The notes beneath the pieces were generated by a model. That model was not told where the DNA came from and searched no databases. It saw only the letters and a list, made by a program, of their open reading frames with translations. A stretch of DNA of 64,000 bases, taken from assembly GCA_037953745.1 (NCBI GenBank), contig JBAKBP010000681.1, forward strand, positions 186,001-250,000, read 5' to 3'. The position numbers were made by a program, and so were the translations under genes. Below are positions 1 to 10,904 of the stretch, piece by piece. This DNA is from Lithodes maja (taxonomy: Eukaryota; Arthropoda; Malacostraca; Decapoda; Lithodidae). Every line of letters begins with the position of its first letter. Position 1 is the stretch's first letter.

Positions 1-354
1 CCCAAGAGGAGACGCTCGCCCTCCCCACGGCGGAAGTCGAGGTCGAGGTCGAAGTCCCTCCGGAAACACTCTCGCCACTCCGCCTCGGACTCTTCCCGGT
101 CTCACAAGCGCCGGAGAGAGGAATATGAGGACACTTCGAGCAGCCGGCAGGACACTCCTCAGCCGCCGCCTCCCAAGCCACCCTCTGACACGCCTATACG
201 TGATTCAGGGGAGTCGGAAATAGGATCTGAGTTATTGGAATCCACACCTAGTCATGAACAATCTTTAAGTGTGCCTCCTAATGTTACTTTTGCCATACCA
301 AAATTGAATTTGTCCCCCGTAGTGTTAGGTCGACAGGCCCATGTAGGGTGCTAG
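1..354 (+). pseudogene. DIRS Gag N-terminal part, RS-rich (partial)
   Basis: Frame 1 is open from the window edge to a TAG at 352-354. The first roughly 45 residues are rich in Arg-Ser and Ser-Arg pairs (for example RRKSRSRSKS), then acidic and proline-rich. It has no start codon here because the protein begins upstream. Gag continues in another frame from about 348, so a small indel near 340-350 breaks it. RS-rich stretches in general bind RNA or splicing factors; for this Gag that role is inference. Confidence 0.6.
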
Positions 355-1936
355 CCGACCAATATAGGGGTTATCCGGTGGGGTCCCATTTAAGCTCTCA
401 AATGACTCATGACTTCCAGTCCATAGTGGCAGGGGGTTATTGGCGTCACTCTGAACCATCTCTTTCTCTCCTTAACGTCATACCTGAACGAACTGAGGAC
501 GGTAACATAGACGTGTTACCATCGTCAGTGCCAGATTTGCCTTGGCCCCCGGCGGATAATGAGGTAGAAATACAAGAGACCTTGGAGCAGAGTGAGGAGC
601 CGGCGGATAGTGTGTTCTCCCCGGCTCCTCAGTCTCTCCCTAGTAATTATTCTGAGGCTAGTTCACACTCGTCCAAAGACCCCCATAGGAAATGGATGAC
701 TTCTGATCAGGTAAGTGAGTTATTGCATAAAGTTATGCAGCATTATCAAATCCCTGCCTCTTCGGATCCCCCGGTCACTCTCTCAGCTGCGCCCCCTAGC
801 ACTTCTGTTGTCAGACCTCTAAACCCCCCAGAATTCATTCCTTCTTGTCCAACCCCGGTGGTAGAAGCGGCCCCAGGCCCTACAGTGCCGGCGACGCTAG
901 CTATGTCCACCCTCAGGGTTGTTTCTGATGTCCCCCCACCTCCTTTAGATAAGGCACCTCTGAGGAAGGGCCCCATGCCCCTCCTCTACGGTACTGACTG
1001 CTCTTGGGTACCTGTGTTACCAGAGAACCCCCTTTTAGCTCAACCTTCGGTGTCAGGGGACCCCCCAGTTCCCGGCGAGTGGTCCATTGAGATCAATAAG
1101 AGCCGTAAATTTGGGGCAAAAGACGAGGCAGGGAGGGTATTGGATGTACTGATTAAGGGTGTACCAAGTTATTACAACCCGGCTTATTTTGTGTATTCAG
1201 CAGCGCCGGCCGTTCCTCCCGCTGCATCTGCACGACTATTTGCTGATTGGTCGAAGGCTGATGGCATCAATGATGTCAAAGCCTTGAATGCTCTTACGCC
1301 GGAGTTGGCTACAACTCCGGTCCTGGACCAAGCACAGACTCCGGTCCTGCAGATGGGGCAGGTAGGAGTAGGCCCTTAGGTAGATTGGGAGTTAGAAGCT
1401 CAGATTTTTGCCACTATTATCACCTCAAAATCTTCTCATTAGTTTTCTCAGGAAAAGCATACTTACTATTCCTTGCCGGTCGCCAAAGCAGAAGGAGTGT
1501 CCCCAGACTTACTTACATTTCTGGCGGCCCCCAAAGTGTCCTTACATGCCCTTGATGAACCATTTTCTCCCCCCCCCCCCCCCTGGCTGCTCACCTGGAG
1601 AGGGAATTTAAGTTACGCAATAAGGCCTACCGGATGTTCTCTCAGTACTTGGTGAGTCACCAAGTAGCCGCCTCTCTTGCACGTACTATCTCGGCCATTG
1701 CTGACCCCCAAATTAGAAAAGCTACTGAGCTGTCTCGAAGACTCTTGCTTCAAAACGCCATTCAGTCACTAGGGGACATTAGAATTGCAATATTAGAAGC
1801 GGTTCGATCCCGCCAAGATCTGAGAGTCCATCTGGTGAAAAAGTTGCCGGCGGACATAGGTCGCCGGGTAACTCTCTCCCCGGTTCTTACTGCCACCCTC
1901 CTTAACTCTGATACTTGGAGTCTGGGCCGGTATTTA
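348..1936 (+). pseudogene. DIRS Gag-like ORF, central part
   Basis: Continuation of the DIRS Gag in frame 3 (348-1379, then further with stops at 1377-1379 and 1440-1442), shifting to frame 2 at a run of about 15 C at 1568-1582. The last block, 1590-1936, contains a predicted helical capsid-like segment (AHLEREFKLRNKAYRMF, then SRRLLLQNAIQSLGDI) typical of DIRS ORF1 proteins. The N-terminal two thirds is proline and serine rich with no fold I recognise. The frame runs into the hAT-like insertion at 1922 and stops at 1937-1939 inside it. Assignment to Gag rests on position upstream of RT and on the basic tail after the insertion. Confidence 0.6.
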
Positions 1937-3368
1937 TAAAGCACTTTTAGGCCTAAAAGTAGCTTTTAAAGATGGCGCCAACTTTTAAAACTTAAAAGTT
2001 GGGCAAAAAAACTTTTAGCGGCTAAAAGTAGCTTTTAAACCCAGCGAAAACTAAAAGCTCCCCTTGGGACTGTTAGCGCTTAAAAGTTACTTTTAGAGGA
2101 CGATGAAGATGATTGAATAACAAATCCGCCACCCCCTGCCAAGGAATGTTCATGTTAGAAAGATTAATTGGATTAATAGGCCTATAGCGAGTTAATCGAA
2201 GTACACCATTTAAACCATGAAGGAGACAGAAGAACCAAGCTCTTAACCCAGAGATGAAAGTGTGTAGGCCTAGTACCCTACGTTATTTGGCAACGGTCAA
2301 AATGTAACTGAATGAGTAACTCATGGTGGTATGATTGTAGGTTAGATATATTATCAAGTGCAGTATGTTAGGTAACTCTTGATTCTATCCATAAATTCCA
2401 TATACCAACCCGCACATCATACTACTCAAAGGTGATCCACTGTGTGTTCTCCAACGAATAAGCTATATTAGAAAGTAACCTACCACCTTATGTATCAACC
2501 TACTTTAAACATTTCGATTCATAATGTATATAATATGTCCGACTAAATTTTTTGCCGCGGTCGGTCTCTCTATTTTTAGATGGGTAAATCCTCCTCGTCC
2601 TCCGCCCACAACCTCGACAGTTCCAGCGTCCTCGTTGACAAATGCCTATACTGTACTTGTTGGAAGAACCCTAACAAATAGACCAAATTAAAGGAGTGTA
2701 GAAGGACTAAGATATAATATTGGATTGTCACAAGATAGGCCTATTTCATAACATCCCAGAACAAGTAGCCTATTTGCACCCTATTTTTTTCGCAAATTAC
2801 CGTAAACTGGGGTGATTTCGGATAGGATAAGGATATTATGGGGGATAATTTTAAGAGGCTTCCTGGATTACGGCGCACGGCGCATTATCACTACACATCA
2901 CTTGACCTAGTTAAATCTCTACAATGTGTTTACAGTCATGAGAAATTGTAAAAAACAAACTCGAAAAATTTCCGAAATTACCCCACTTTACGAATTGTGA
3001 AAACTCGCGAATTTGGCAACTATCTCAGATGCTGCCACACCGGAGTATGCAATTGTTTTCGTATGGTAAATATATTACCCTTTCAATTTAGCAATATATA
3101 ATAGATTTCACAATAACAAAATATTGCATAATTACCCTAATGTTTTATAGTAATTAGTATATGCAATTAGAAGCCTATACTTACCTATTAAACGTTATTC
3201 ATCGATTGTAATTTAGCTAGATGTAGCAAACTAGCGGTTGTGGCAGCCTTCTTAACGCTTCCACTAAAAGCTGCTTTTAAATGTTTTATGAATAACTTTT
3301 AATGATTTTCTTTTAGTTAAAATTACTTTTAGGGAAATTTTTAAATTATTTTATAAATACCGGCCCTG
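1922..3368. mobile_element. hAT-like non-autonomous DNA element inside DIRS Gag
   Basis: Ends are inverted: CTGGGCCGGTATTTATAAA at 1922 and its counterpart ending CCGGCCCTG at 3368. CAGGGCCGG-type ends are usual for hAT elements. Both subterminal zones are crowded with CTTTTAG/CTAAAAG motifs (about 1950-2100 and 3255-3340), also a hAT habit. There is no ORF of note inside. A clean 8-bp target duplication is not seen; the best candidates, TGGAGTCT and TGGTTTTT, agree at 5 of 8 positions. It splits the DIRS Gag, whose basic tail resumes at 3378. Confidence 0.65.
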
Positions 3369-3377
3369 GTTTTTAAT

Positions 3378-3662
3378 ATGGTGAGTGGGTGGAAGCAGGT
3401 TACCTCCCAAGCTAGGAAGGACCCGGCCAAGAAGCCCTTTCATAAATCAAAGGGCGGTAACAAAACGTACCAACCCCAAGCTAAGCAGTCATCAAGAGAC
3501 CCTAGACCACCTCCTCAGCAGGGAGGTAATTCGCACAAACCCAAACAAGATAAACAGCATGGGTATAAGGGGAAGGCCCCATACAAAGGTCATCAGGGCC
3601 CAGCTTCAGCCAAAACTAGTCAAGCGTCCGATGCCAACCCACCTCCCCCTCCAAAAAACTAG
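3378..3662 (+). pseudogene. DIRS Gag C-terminal basic tail
   Basis: About 94 codons, strongly basic and low complexity (many Lys, Gln, Pro, Gly), ending in a Pro-rich PPPPPKN before a TAG. It is the nucleic-acid-binding-like tail of Gag, cut from the rest by the hAT-like insertion. DIRS copy 2 carries the same tail at about 55300-55510. The first ATG at 3378 is probably an internal codon and not a true start. Confidence 0.65.
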
Positions 3663-3721
3663 CCACTCGTACTCTCCACATCCCAGGGCCGAACTCAAAG
3701 GCACAGGATTGGAGAGTTGCC

Positions 3722-5638
3722 TTGAAGGGCGAACCCCGGTTGCACCTAGGTTCGTTCCGATCATTCCGCTCGGCCTGGCCCAAGAATACCTGGGCCAGGA
3801 AGATAGTGAGCAAAGGAATCACCTGGCGGTGGCGCCGGCTGCCTCGACTGCGTCAGCCGTGGGAATATACCAAAGTGTCTCAGGAGGAGGAGGCCCTACT
3901 GCAGGAAATGATTGCCAAACAGGTCCTTATTCAGGTCAATCCATATCAGCCAGTATTCACGTCAAGACTCTTCTTAGTGCCAAAAAGGGACGGTGTGCAG
4001 ATGCGACCAGTTCTAGATCTCTCGTGCCTGAACACCTTTATAGAGGATTCACCCTTCAGGATGTTGACTGTTCAGCAACTCAGACTCGCACTTCCGCCGC
4101 AAGGTTGGATATGCTCAATCGATTTCAAAGATGCCTATTGGCATGTCCCTATAAACAAGCGGTTCCAAAATGTTCTCGCTCTGAGAGTCCGGCACGAGAC
4201 TTATGTCTTTCAAAGGATGCCGTTCGGGTTGAACCTAGCACAGAGAGTATTTACCAAACTCGTCCGGCAAGCTCTTTTACCCCTGTTAGTTCGAGGCATA
4301 CAGGTGTTCTGGTATCTGGACGATTGTCTAGTAGTGGCAAACTCTTTGGAATTATGTCAAGATCATGTAAACCAAGTGTTAGCTCATGTACAAACCCTAG
4401 GGTTCAAGGTGAACTTGGCAAAGTCGCACCTTGTCCCCTCAAGGACTATTCAGTGAATAGGACTGGTCTGGGACACCTACGCTCTGACTCTTACTCAGAG
4501 TGTGGACAACCGTGGCAGGTTTCGCAGGAAACTGTTCCGGTTCCTCCACAGTCTGGATACGACCAGGAAAACGTGGGATTCCCTGATCGGTTCTCTCAAC
4601 TGGGCACAATTAACTGTCAAGTTGGGCCGATTGAAAGCCAAGCGATTAATCCTGGAAGGCAACAAAGTGTTCCCTCTCTTGCCGGAAAAGAATTTATGGC
4701 CAATTCCTCCGTTAATCCACAACTTACTATCGGCCTGGACCAAGCGCGAAGTCCTCTATTCGGTCGTGACATGGGTTTCTGCCCCTCCTACGGTATGGGT
4801 AGACACAGACGCCTCGGGGACACTAGGTTGGGGATATCAGTCAAGCCTAGGATCCCAGGGTCAGGGCAGCTGGGTGTCAGACAGCCAATCACATATCAAC
4901 AAGCAAGAGCTTTTAGTTCCCCTTTTCTTTCTCCAAACTCACGGCAAGACCTTGAAGAACAAATCGATAGCGTTCAGAATGGACAATCAAACTGCATTTT
5001 TTTTTATTCAGAAACAAGGCTCAGTGAGGTCACGAGAGTTGCTGACCGTTTCAGAACAAATTTTTACCCTAGCCGACTCGCTAGGAATTTCCCTGCATGC
5101 CACATACCTCCCCAGCGTGGCGAACGTCTGGGCAGACGCTCTCTCTCGCCGGCGGAGCACTCTAGTGGAATGGACAATCAAACAGGCTAACTTCAACAAG
5201 ATGATTGCAAAGCCGGCCCGTCCACAGGTGGACTTGTTTGCGTCCGCAGAGAACCATAGACTCCCACTCTTTCTCACACGTCACGGGGTAACCCCGGCGT
5301 GGGGACCCGATGCATTGCTGGAGGACTGGAACAGGTGGACCTCAATCTATCTGTTTCCGCCGCCAGACTCTGTGTTAATGTGCAAAGTCATTCACAAGCT
5401 GCATGAGGGATTACCGGGGCCGGGTAGCTTTGATCGCGCCTCTTTGGCCGTCCCAGGTTTGGTACCACCAATTGCAACAGTCGTGCAGGACCCCAGTGTC
5501 CCTCCCGGTCTCCGTTTTCCACTTGGCACCGATTGGCAACCTTCGGACCTCGCTCAGTTTTGCCTTATGGATATTTACTATGCCAAATGGTTGAATCAAT
5601 TTGGGACAAGCGTCACTAAGAAGCTAATGAACCAGTAA
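3722..5638 (+). pseudogene. DIRS reverse transcriptase / RNase H
   Basis: The pol frame. RT signatures in order are LVPKRDGVQMRPVLDLS, the catalytic Asp in SIDFKDAYWHVP, RMPFGLNLAQRVF and the catalytic YLDD in VFWYLDDCLVVA. RNase H follows with WVDTDASGTLGWGY, NKQELLVPLFF, FRMDNQTA and VANVWADALSR, giving the D-E-D-D set. One TGA at 4454-4456 interrupts it; DIRS copy 2 has Trp there. The frame continues without shift into the recombinase after stops at 5636-5638 and 5657-5659. The true start is unclear; sequence resembling pol runs at least from 3722. Confidence 0.85.
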
Positions 5639-5659
5639 ACACCGTCTACCAGGAGATAA

Positions 5660-6556
5660 TATCAATCCCATTGGAAAACTTTTACAACCTGGATTGTTGA
5701 GTCAGGGCAAACGACTGCCTCGGGAGCCTTAATTTTCAAATACTTAGACTATCTATTTGAGCAGAAGCATTTTTCGATCGTAACATTAAAAAATCATCTG
5801 TCTGCCATTAGGACCCCCTTCCTTGATCTCACCGGCCTTTCCAAACCGCAGGCGGAGGAGAAAAGTTTTATGAGGGCATGTTTCAAGCTTCGTCCACCTC
5901 CCCGCCAGCTCATGCCCACCTGGTCGCTTGATAAAGCCTTAGAATTACTTCAATCGCGCAAGTATAATAATGCGCCGGATTTTGACTCACTTTTGAAAAA
6001 GGCTGTCTTCCTCATGGAACTTGCCACCGGAAACCGGGTGTCTGAGCTGGCGGCGATGAGCAGCGAACCAAACTGTCTCAGGTTTGGGAGACTGCACGAC
6101 CATGTTCAAAGCGCGCCGTCTCCCTCTTTTAATGCTAAGAACGAACATTCGGACCATGTTTTTTCTGAATTTTCTGTCCCGGCCTTGAAGAGAGGCCTCA
6201 TTCATCACCTTTTATGTCCTGTGCAAGCACTCACAGAGTTTATGAGGGCTGCGCAACCTCGCCAACCAGGTGCTTTATGGGTTAACCGGACAGGTAAGCT
6301 TGTTATAAAACGGAAGTTAGCTCCCTTGCTTGTCGGCGTTATCAGGGAAAGCAATCCCGGCGTGATAGGCAGGGCTCACGATATCAGGAAATGGGCAGTA
6401 TCCCTCAGATTTCGGCAAAAATGTTCAATTGATGATATTACTCAAACTCAACTTTGGGCTTCTAATCCTACGTTCCTCACACGCTATCTGTCGGTTGCTC
6501 TAGATAAACCAAAGCGTACTTGTGTAGCTTTACAGCAATGGGTAGGCCTACAGTAG
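5660..6556 (+). pseudogene. DIRS tyrosine recombinase
   Basis: Open from 5660 to 6556 in the same frame as RT. It starts with a SAM-like N-terminal core-binding segment (IFKYLDYLFEQKHFS), then the catalytic domain. Counting from the Met at 5870, the catalytic set is Arg56 (ATGNRVSEL), His170-x-x-Arg173 (RAHDIRKWA) and the nucleophile Tyr206 (FLTRYLSVA). This enzyme integrates circular or linear DIRS cDNA without a target duplication. All key residues are present, so the recombinase part itself looks intact. Separation from RT by two stops suggests a decayed RT-RH-YR polyprotein, since copy 2 reads through both positions. Confidence 0.85.
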
Positions 6557-6930
6557 TATAATGTTCTCTTATAAGTTGTGTTGTTTTAAAAAGGGGGGGG
6601 GGGGGTGCGGAATAGTCCATATCCCCTCTGTACCCTTGGAGATTGTGATGCATCACGAGCTGTGATAGGACGGGTTCTACAGTCCAGTATTTGTTTTATT
6701 GTTTTTAAATTATAAAAAGATATATCGCATAGTTGCAACTATGTATGTTTTACCAAAGTGTACAAATATATTAATGTACAAATAGTTTAAGGAGAGAACG
6801 AATAACTACTGCAGAGTTATAGTTCTACGGGACACATGCGTGTCAAATTTGTTCATGCATACGATCGATTGCAATGATCTGACCATGAGCAAGCAGTTTC
6901 TTAATGCCACACACTGCTTGCAAATCTTTT
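6557..6930 (+). other. DIRS copy 1 3' non-coding end
   Basis: Contains a run of G at about 6591-6604, then sequence matching DIRS copy 2 (inverted, 50770-51090) almost to 6903 (GACCATGAGCAAGCAG). The match resumes beyond an inserted TTAA element in copy 2 (GCACTGCTTGCAAATCTTTTA, 6908-6928). GCAAGCAGT and ACTGCTTGC form an inverted pair near the end. Such complementary stretches are used by DIRS elements to complete their ends. No gene is present. Confidence 0.6.
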
Positions 6931-7863
6931 ATCTATCTATCTTTGTAGGTAGTAGGGGTAGGCAGCCCCGCCCAGGGAAGTACTACCGCCAAGGTTTCGG
7001 GAGACTCGGGGAATAGCCTGAATTATTCCATTTTCTCTCCCAGGCCTTGGTAGCTGGATACATATCTTTCTGCCTCACACATCAGGGGTATCAGGAAAAC
7101 CCTCTTTATATAACATACACATCCAACTTCACGACATTGCCCTACATTGCTATCGTCTATCCATAAAACACTACTCTTCCCACTACATATCATACATGTA
7201 ACACCATACACTTACCTAATAAATATGGCAGTAGGCCTACAATTGTTAAGAGCAAACCTGGTGGTCCCTCGGATATCCACCCCCGGCAGGGTTGGGTCAT
7301 TGACACAGGGCCCTCCCGGTCGTCATCATGCGACTGTGTCAAGAGCATTGCAACGTCCCAAAGCTGCTCGTCGGTGCAGCTTTTTCTTTAGTAATATAAG
7401 GGGACTTCACTCTAACATCAATTCTGTACACCAATTTCTTCAAGCAGAATCCCCTACTCTCCTTTTTTTGACAGAGACTCAAGTAACATCCACATCTGAC
7501 ACGTCTAGATTTAATTTTCCAGGTTATCAACTGCTCCAAAATTTCAGACCTAAAGGAGGTGTATGTTGCTTCGCAAAATCTGAAATTGCCCTGGAGGAGG
7601 TTACTAGTTTCAATTGTCCCTATTTTGATTATTCTATATACAAATTAATTTCTGCTGGTAAATTTAAATACATATGTTGCATCTACAGTTCCCCAAATAC
7701 TCCTCCAGAGCAAAGTCTTTTTGATTCTCTGTCCTCACAACTCAGTGTCCTCAACTTAAATGCTTCTTCTGAAATCACTGTGTTGGGTGATTTTAATGTC
7801 CATAATGTTGAATGGCTCACTCATTCAGCCAGGACTGATGATGCTGGTCTTGAATGTGAGCTA

Positions 7864-8284
7864 TTATTATGTTCCTTCCAACAACCAACCATACTCCTAA
7901 AATCGATTAATGAAATTTACAAACACATGTGGCAGTCCGTGGATTCGAACCCAGGATGCTCACACCGAAAATCAACACCTTATACATCGCACCACGAAGA
8001 CAGTTAAAGGTTGGTGGACACTGCCTACGATTTATTATGCAACTTCGAATCCTGCATATCAATCTAAGCATGTACACACATCCCAACTGCAACTCACGTA
8101 GGCTATGCATATGTGAATGGAAAGAGCAATTAATGGGGCCTTAACCACTTAGGGAAGTCCTCTCGATAAATTACTCCTGAACCAATATCAATTATTATGT
8201 TCCTTCCAACAACCAACCATACTCCTAAATCGATTAATGAAATTTACAAACACATGTGGCAGTCCGTGGATTCGAACCCAGGAT
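7864..8284 (-). mobile_element. tRNA-derived SINE insertion(s) in LINE A
   Basis: LINE A coding is interrupted after GAGCTA (7863) and resumes at TTTGCAGACTCA (about 8284). The insert holds a tRNA-like promoter head on the minus strand (B box GGTTCGAATCC, reverse complement of 7944-7954) and an A-box-like region near 7990-8010. About 95 bases at 7864-7958 recur almost exactly at 8190-8284, in direct orientation at the two ends. This could be two SINE copies with one truncated, or one insertion followed by a duplication. The tRNA part is not a working tRNA gene: no clean cloverleaf is visible. Confidence 0.6.
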
Positions 8285-8409
8285 TTGCAGACTCATTTAA
8301 TCTCACTCAACTAGTCAACCAACCCACCCGTGTACCAGATAATCCTATTCATAATTCCCACATACTGGACTTATTTTTAACAACCAATTCAGAAAATTAT
8401 GATATTACA

Positions 8410-8549
8410 TATACGCCTAACGACCTTATTGGGCTATCCTTAGTTGGAATTATGCAGGGCTGGTACATGTCATATTTGTAACAAACTATGTGGTACCAAC
8501 TCTGTAAATTGCTAACTGAATAAATATTATTATTATTATTATTATTATT
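8410..8549 (+). mobile_element. 5'-truncated retroposon with (ATT)n tail
   Basis: About 140 bases ending in roughly nine ATT units. It is flanked by ATTACA at 8404-8409 and again at 8550-8555, a target-site duplication. Removing it rejoins the LINE A endonuclease reading (DIT to VRSPLGSSDH). The body contains GTAAATTGCTAACTGAATAAAT just before the tail. The parent family is not identified; the tail type fits a SINE or CR1/L2-type LINE end. Confidence 0.65.
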
Positions 8550-9200
8550 ATTACAGTGAGGTCCCCGCTTGGATCTTCTGATCACTGTCTGATACAGGCA
8601 CCTGTCTATCACCTACCACACCTTCCCACTCTGAACCTGTTTTGGTGACTAAATGGCATTACGATAGGGCAGACTGGGAGGGTCTTCAAGGTGTCTTTAT
8701 TGATATTCCCTGGACCTCTTTCTTTTCTAATGATGCACACTCCACCTTGAGCCACATACAAGATTTTGTAAAAATTGGAATGGAAACTTTTATTCCTCAT
8801 CAAAAGTACAGTAAAAGATCTAATTCACCTAAATGGTTTTGACCATAATTGTGCTAGAGTAACTGAACAAAAAGCAATATCCTACAATGCATACACAAGA
8901 TAAAAAACACATGAAGCCTTTAATTTACTTTAGAAACATCAGAAATCATGCCAAAACTGTATTAAACCCTAACTAAATCAAACTTTCTCCACAAGCAGGC
9001 AAATAAACTTCTAAATAATCCAAATGATAACAAAATATTTTGGTCTACTCTTAACTCATTCAAATCCAACTTCACTACTGCTTCATCCATTCCACCATTA
9101 AAATCTCCGACTGGCAATCTTGTAAGTGACCCACGAGGTAAAGCTAACCTTCTTGCGGATATTTTCTCCACCAACTCAACCTTAGATGAAATAAATCAAG

Positions 9201-10797
9201 ATGTCCCTGTACTTAATTTTAATTCGCCTGAAATTCCCTCACTTAAGATCCACACCAGACATGTCAAAACTATTTTGCAGAATCCTCTCAGTAGATAAGG
9301 CTCCTGGTCCAGATGAAATTCCTCCAATAGTACTTAGGAATTGCTCCTTGGTGCTCGCTCCTGTATTGGCAAAAATTTTCCGTCTGTGTACTCATACCTC
9401 ATGCTTCCCAGTACCCTGGAAAGAAGCAAACATCCATCCAGTTCCTAAAAAAGGTGCCTCTTCAGATCCATCAAACTACAGACCAATAGCTATAACTTCC
9501 ACTCTTGGTAAAGTCTTTGAAATTATATTAAATAATCACATAATTAAGCATCTTGAGAAAAATAAATTAATCAGTGATAGGCAATATGGTTTTAGACGAT
9601 GTCGATCAACTGCAGACATTCTTTGCCTTCTTACGCATCAAATCAACCAAGCTACAGACCAACATGGTGAAACACATACAATAGCACTGGATATATCAAA
9701 GGCATTTGATAGAGTCTGGCATCAATCCTTATTGTCGAAGATGTCACACTACGGCCTTGCATCAGTAGTTCCACTAATTTCTTCTTATCTTCATAACAGA
9801 AAAAATATGTGTAATGGTAGATGGCCTTTATTCTCAATTTCACTCAATAAATGCTGGTGTTCCCCAGGGATCAGTTTTGGCCCAAACTCTGTTCCTCATT
9901 CATATCAATGATCTCATATCTACCACTCAAAATCCAATACATTCCTACGCAGATAACTCAAACACTCCACAGTTCCTTCACATTTACCAATTCTTTCACC
10001 CAACCCGATCTTATAAATTCAAAAATAAACACTGCAATTTCTCTGAACCAGGACCTTTCTAGAATTAATGAATGGGGACAAAAGAATCTAGTTTCCTTTA
10101 ATGCACAGAAAACCAAGTACATTCAATTTTCTAACCGACAGAATCTCACTGGCTACCATATATTTTTTAATGATGTAAATATTCCCACTTCCCCTAGTAT
10201 TGACACTTCTCGGTGTAACATTAACTACTAACTTGAGCTGGACACATTATGTTAGAAGCATTGCTAAGAATGCCTCTAAAAACCTGGGACTCCTGTACAG
10301 AGTTCGAGAATTCTTCACTGACGAGCAGTTGGCCGTAATATATAAAAGTCATGTGCGTTCTCAGATGGATTACTGTTCACCTCTGTGGGGTGGAAGTGGA
10401 ATGGTTGCATTGAGGCAGTTGGACAAAATTCAAAATAAAGCTATTAGATTAATCAATAACCCTGCAATCACACAGGACCTTCCTACATTATCCATACGAA
10501 GAAACGTTGCATCCCTTGCATTATTCTAGATATTTTCACAGCAATTGTTCCGAGGAACTTGCTTCAATGTGCCGCCTCTCCACATCTTTCCCCGTAGAAC
10601 TAGGGCAGCTGAGAGCGCCCATGAATTTACAACTTTCTCCTCCACAATGCAGAACTTCTGCTTATCAGAATTCATTTATCCCCACAGCTACTACTCTTTG
10701 GAATTCATTTCCCTCGAATTGCTTTCCACAAACTTACAATCTACAAATGTTTAAATCCAGTTGTTACAAACATTTTATGAATGGAGGATGCCTTTAG
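9201..10797 (+). pseudogene. LINE A reverse transcriptase
   Basis: RT blocks in order are APGPDEIPPIVLRN, VPKKGASSDPSNYRPIA, QYGFRRCRSTADILC, ALDISKAFDRVWH, AGVPQGSVL and SYADNSNT, then the thumb and C-terminal region (YCSPLWGGS, SIRRNVASL). Frameshifts fall near 9810, 10060-10200 and 10510. The usual catalytic YADD reads YADN, losing the second Asp. It makes cDNA at the nicked target in active relatives. The C-terminus ends at 10797 (MNGGCL). Confidence 0.78.
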
Positions 10798-10854
10798 GCA
10801 CACGGACCTTTTTGTGTTATCTGTGTTTTTCCTTCCTCCGTTCATTGTCTCTTA

Positions 10855-10856
10855 AA

Positions 10857-10895
<39 letters not shown>

Positions 10896-10904
10896 TTTTT
10901 CTAT
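10855..10904. repeat. (AT)n / poly-T tract between two LINE tails
   Basis: A short A run, about thirteen AT units, then about 15 T. LINE A ends into it from the left and LINE B (minus strand) from the right, so it is the fused 3' tail zone of both elements. No coding content. Confidence 0.8.

Larger units (their letters stand above)
1..6930 (+). mobile_element. DIRS-type retrotransposon, copy 1 (left end outside window)
   Basis: A tyrosine-recombinase retrotransposon read left to right: Gag-like region, reverse transcriptase plus RNase H, then a tyrosine recombinase, followed by about 370 bases of non-coding 3' sequence. DIRS elements insert their DNA copy by recombinase rather than integrase, so they have no LTR-flanked target duplications. 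A second, inverted copy at 49627-55520 matches it throughout and helps locate frameshifts and stops. The copy is dead: Gag is frameshifted and split by a hAT-like insertion at 1922-3368, and the pol frame has three stops. The 3' end runs to about 6930, where LINE A begins. The 5' terminal repeat lies outside the window. Confidence 0.88.
7225..8840 (+). pseudogene. LINE A endonuclease region
   Basis: Starts plausibly at the Met of MAVGLQLLRAN (about 7225). Endonuclease motifs are FFSNIRGLHSNINSV, LTETQVTS, IYSSPNTPPE and VLGDFNVHNVEWL, then after the first insertion LDLFLTTN (about 8365-8390), and after the second SPLGSSDHCLIQ (about 8560-8600). These are the usual catalytic blocks of exonuclease/endonuclease/phosphatase-fold LINE endonucleases, which nick target DNA to prime reverse transcription. 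Two insertions and a frameshift near 8630 disrupt it. From about 8850 to 9200 the frame is lost. Confidence 0.75.
6931..10855 (+). mobile_element. LINE A, Jockey/I/CR1-group non-LTR retrotransposon, degenerate
   Basis: A non-LTR element with an apurinic-like endonuclease (7340-8640) and a reverse transcriptase (9200-10797), joined by a decayed linker. It begins near 6931 with TATCTATCTTTGTAGG and ends in AT/A-rich sequence at about 10855. Two short retroposons have inserted in the endonuclease part (7864-8284 and 8410-8549). LINE B, on the opposite strand at 10905-12340, is a relative and the two meet tail to tail. The clade within the Jockey/I/CR1 assemblage is not decided. Several frameshifts make it inactive. 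Confidence 0.8.

Noticed and set aside
3385..5190. 601-codon plus-strand ORF overlapping DIRS RT
   Set aside because: The RT and RNase H motifs are in another frame; this frame gives no motif. The same happens for the 461-codon minus ORF at 53394-54779.
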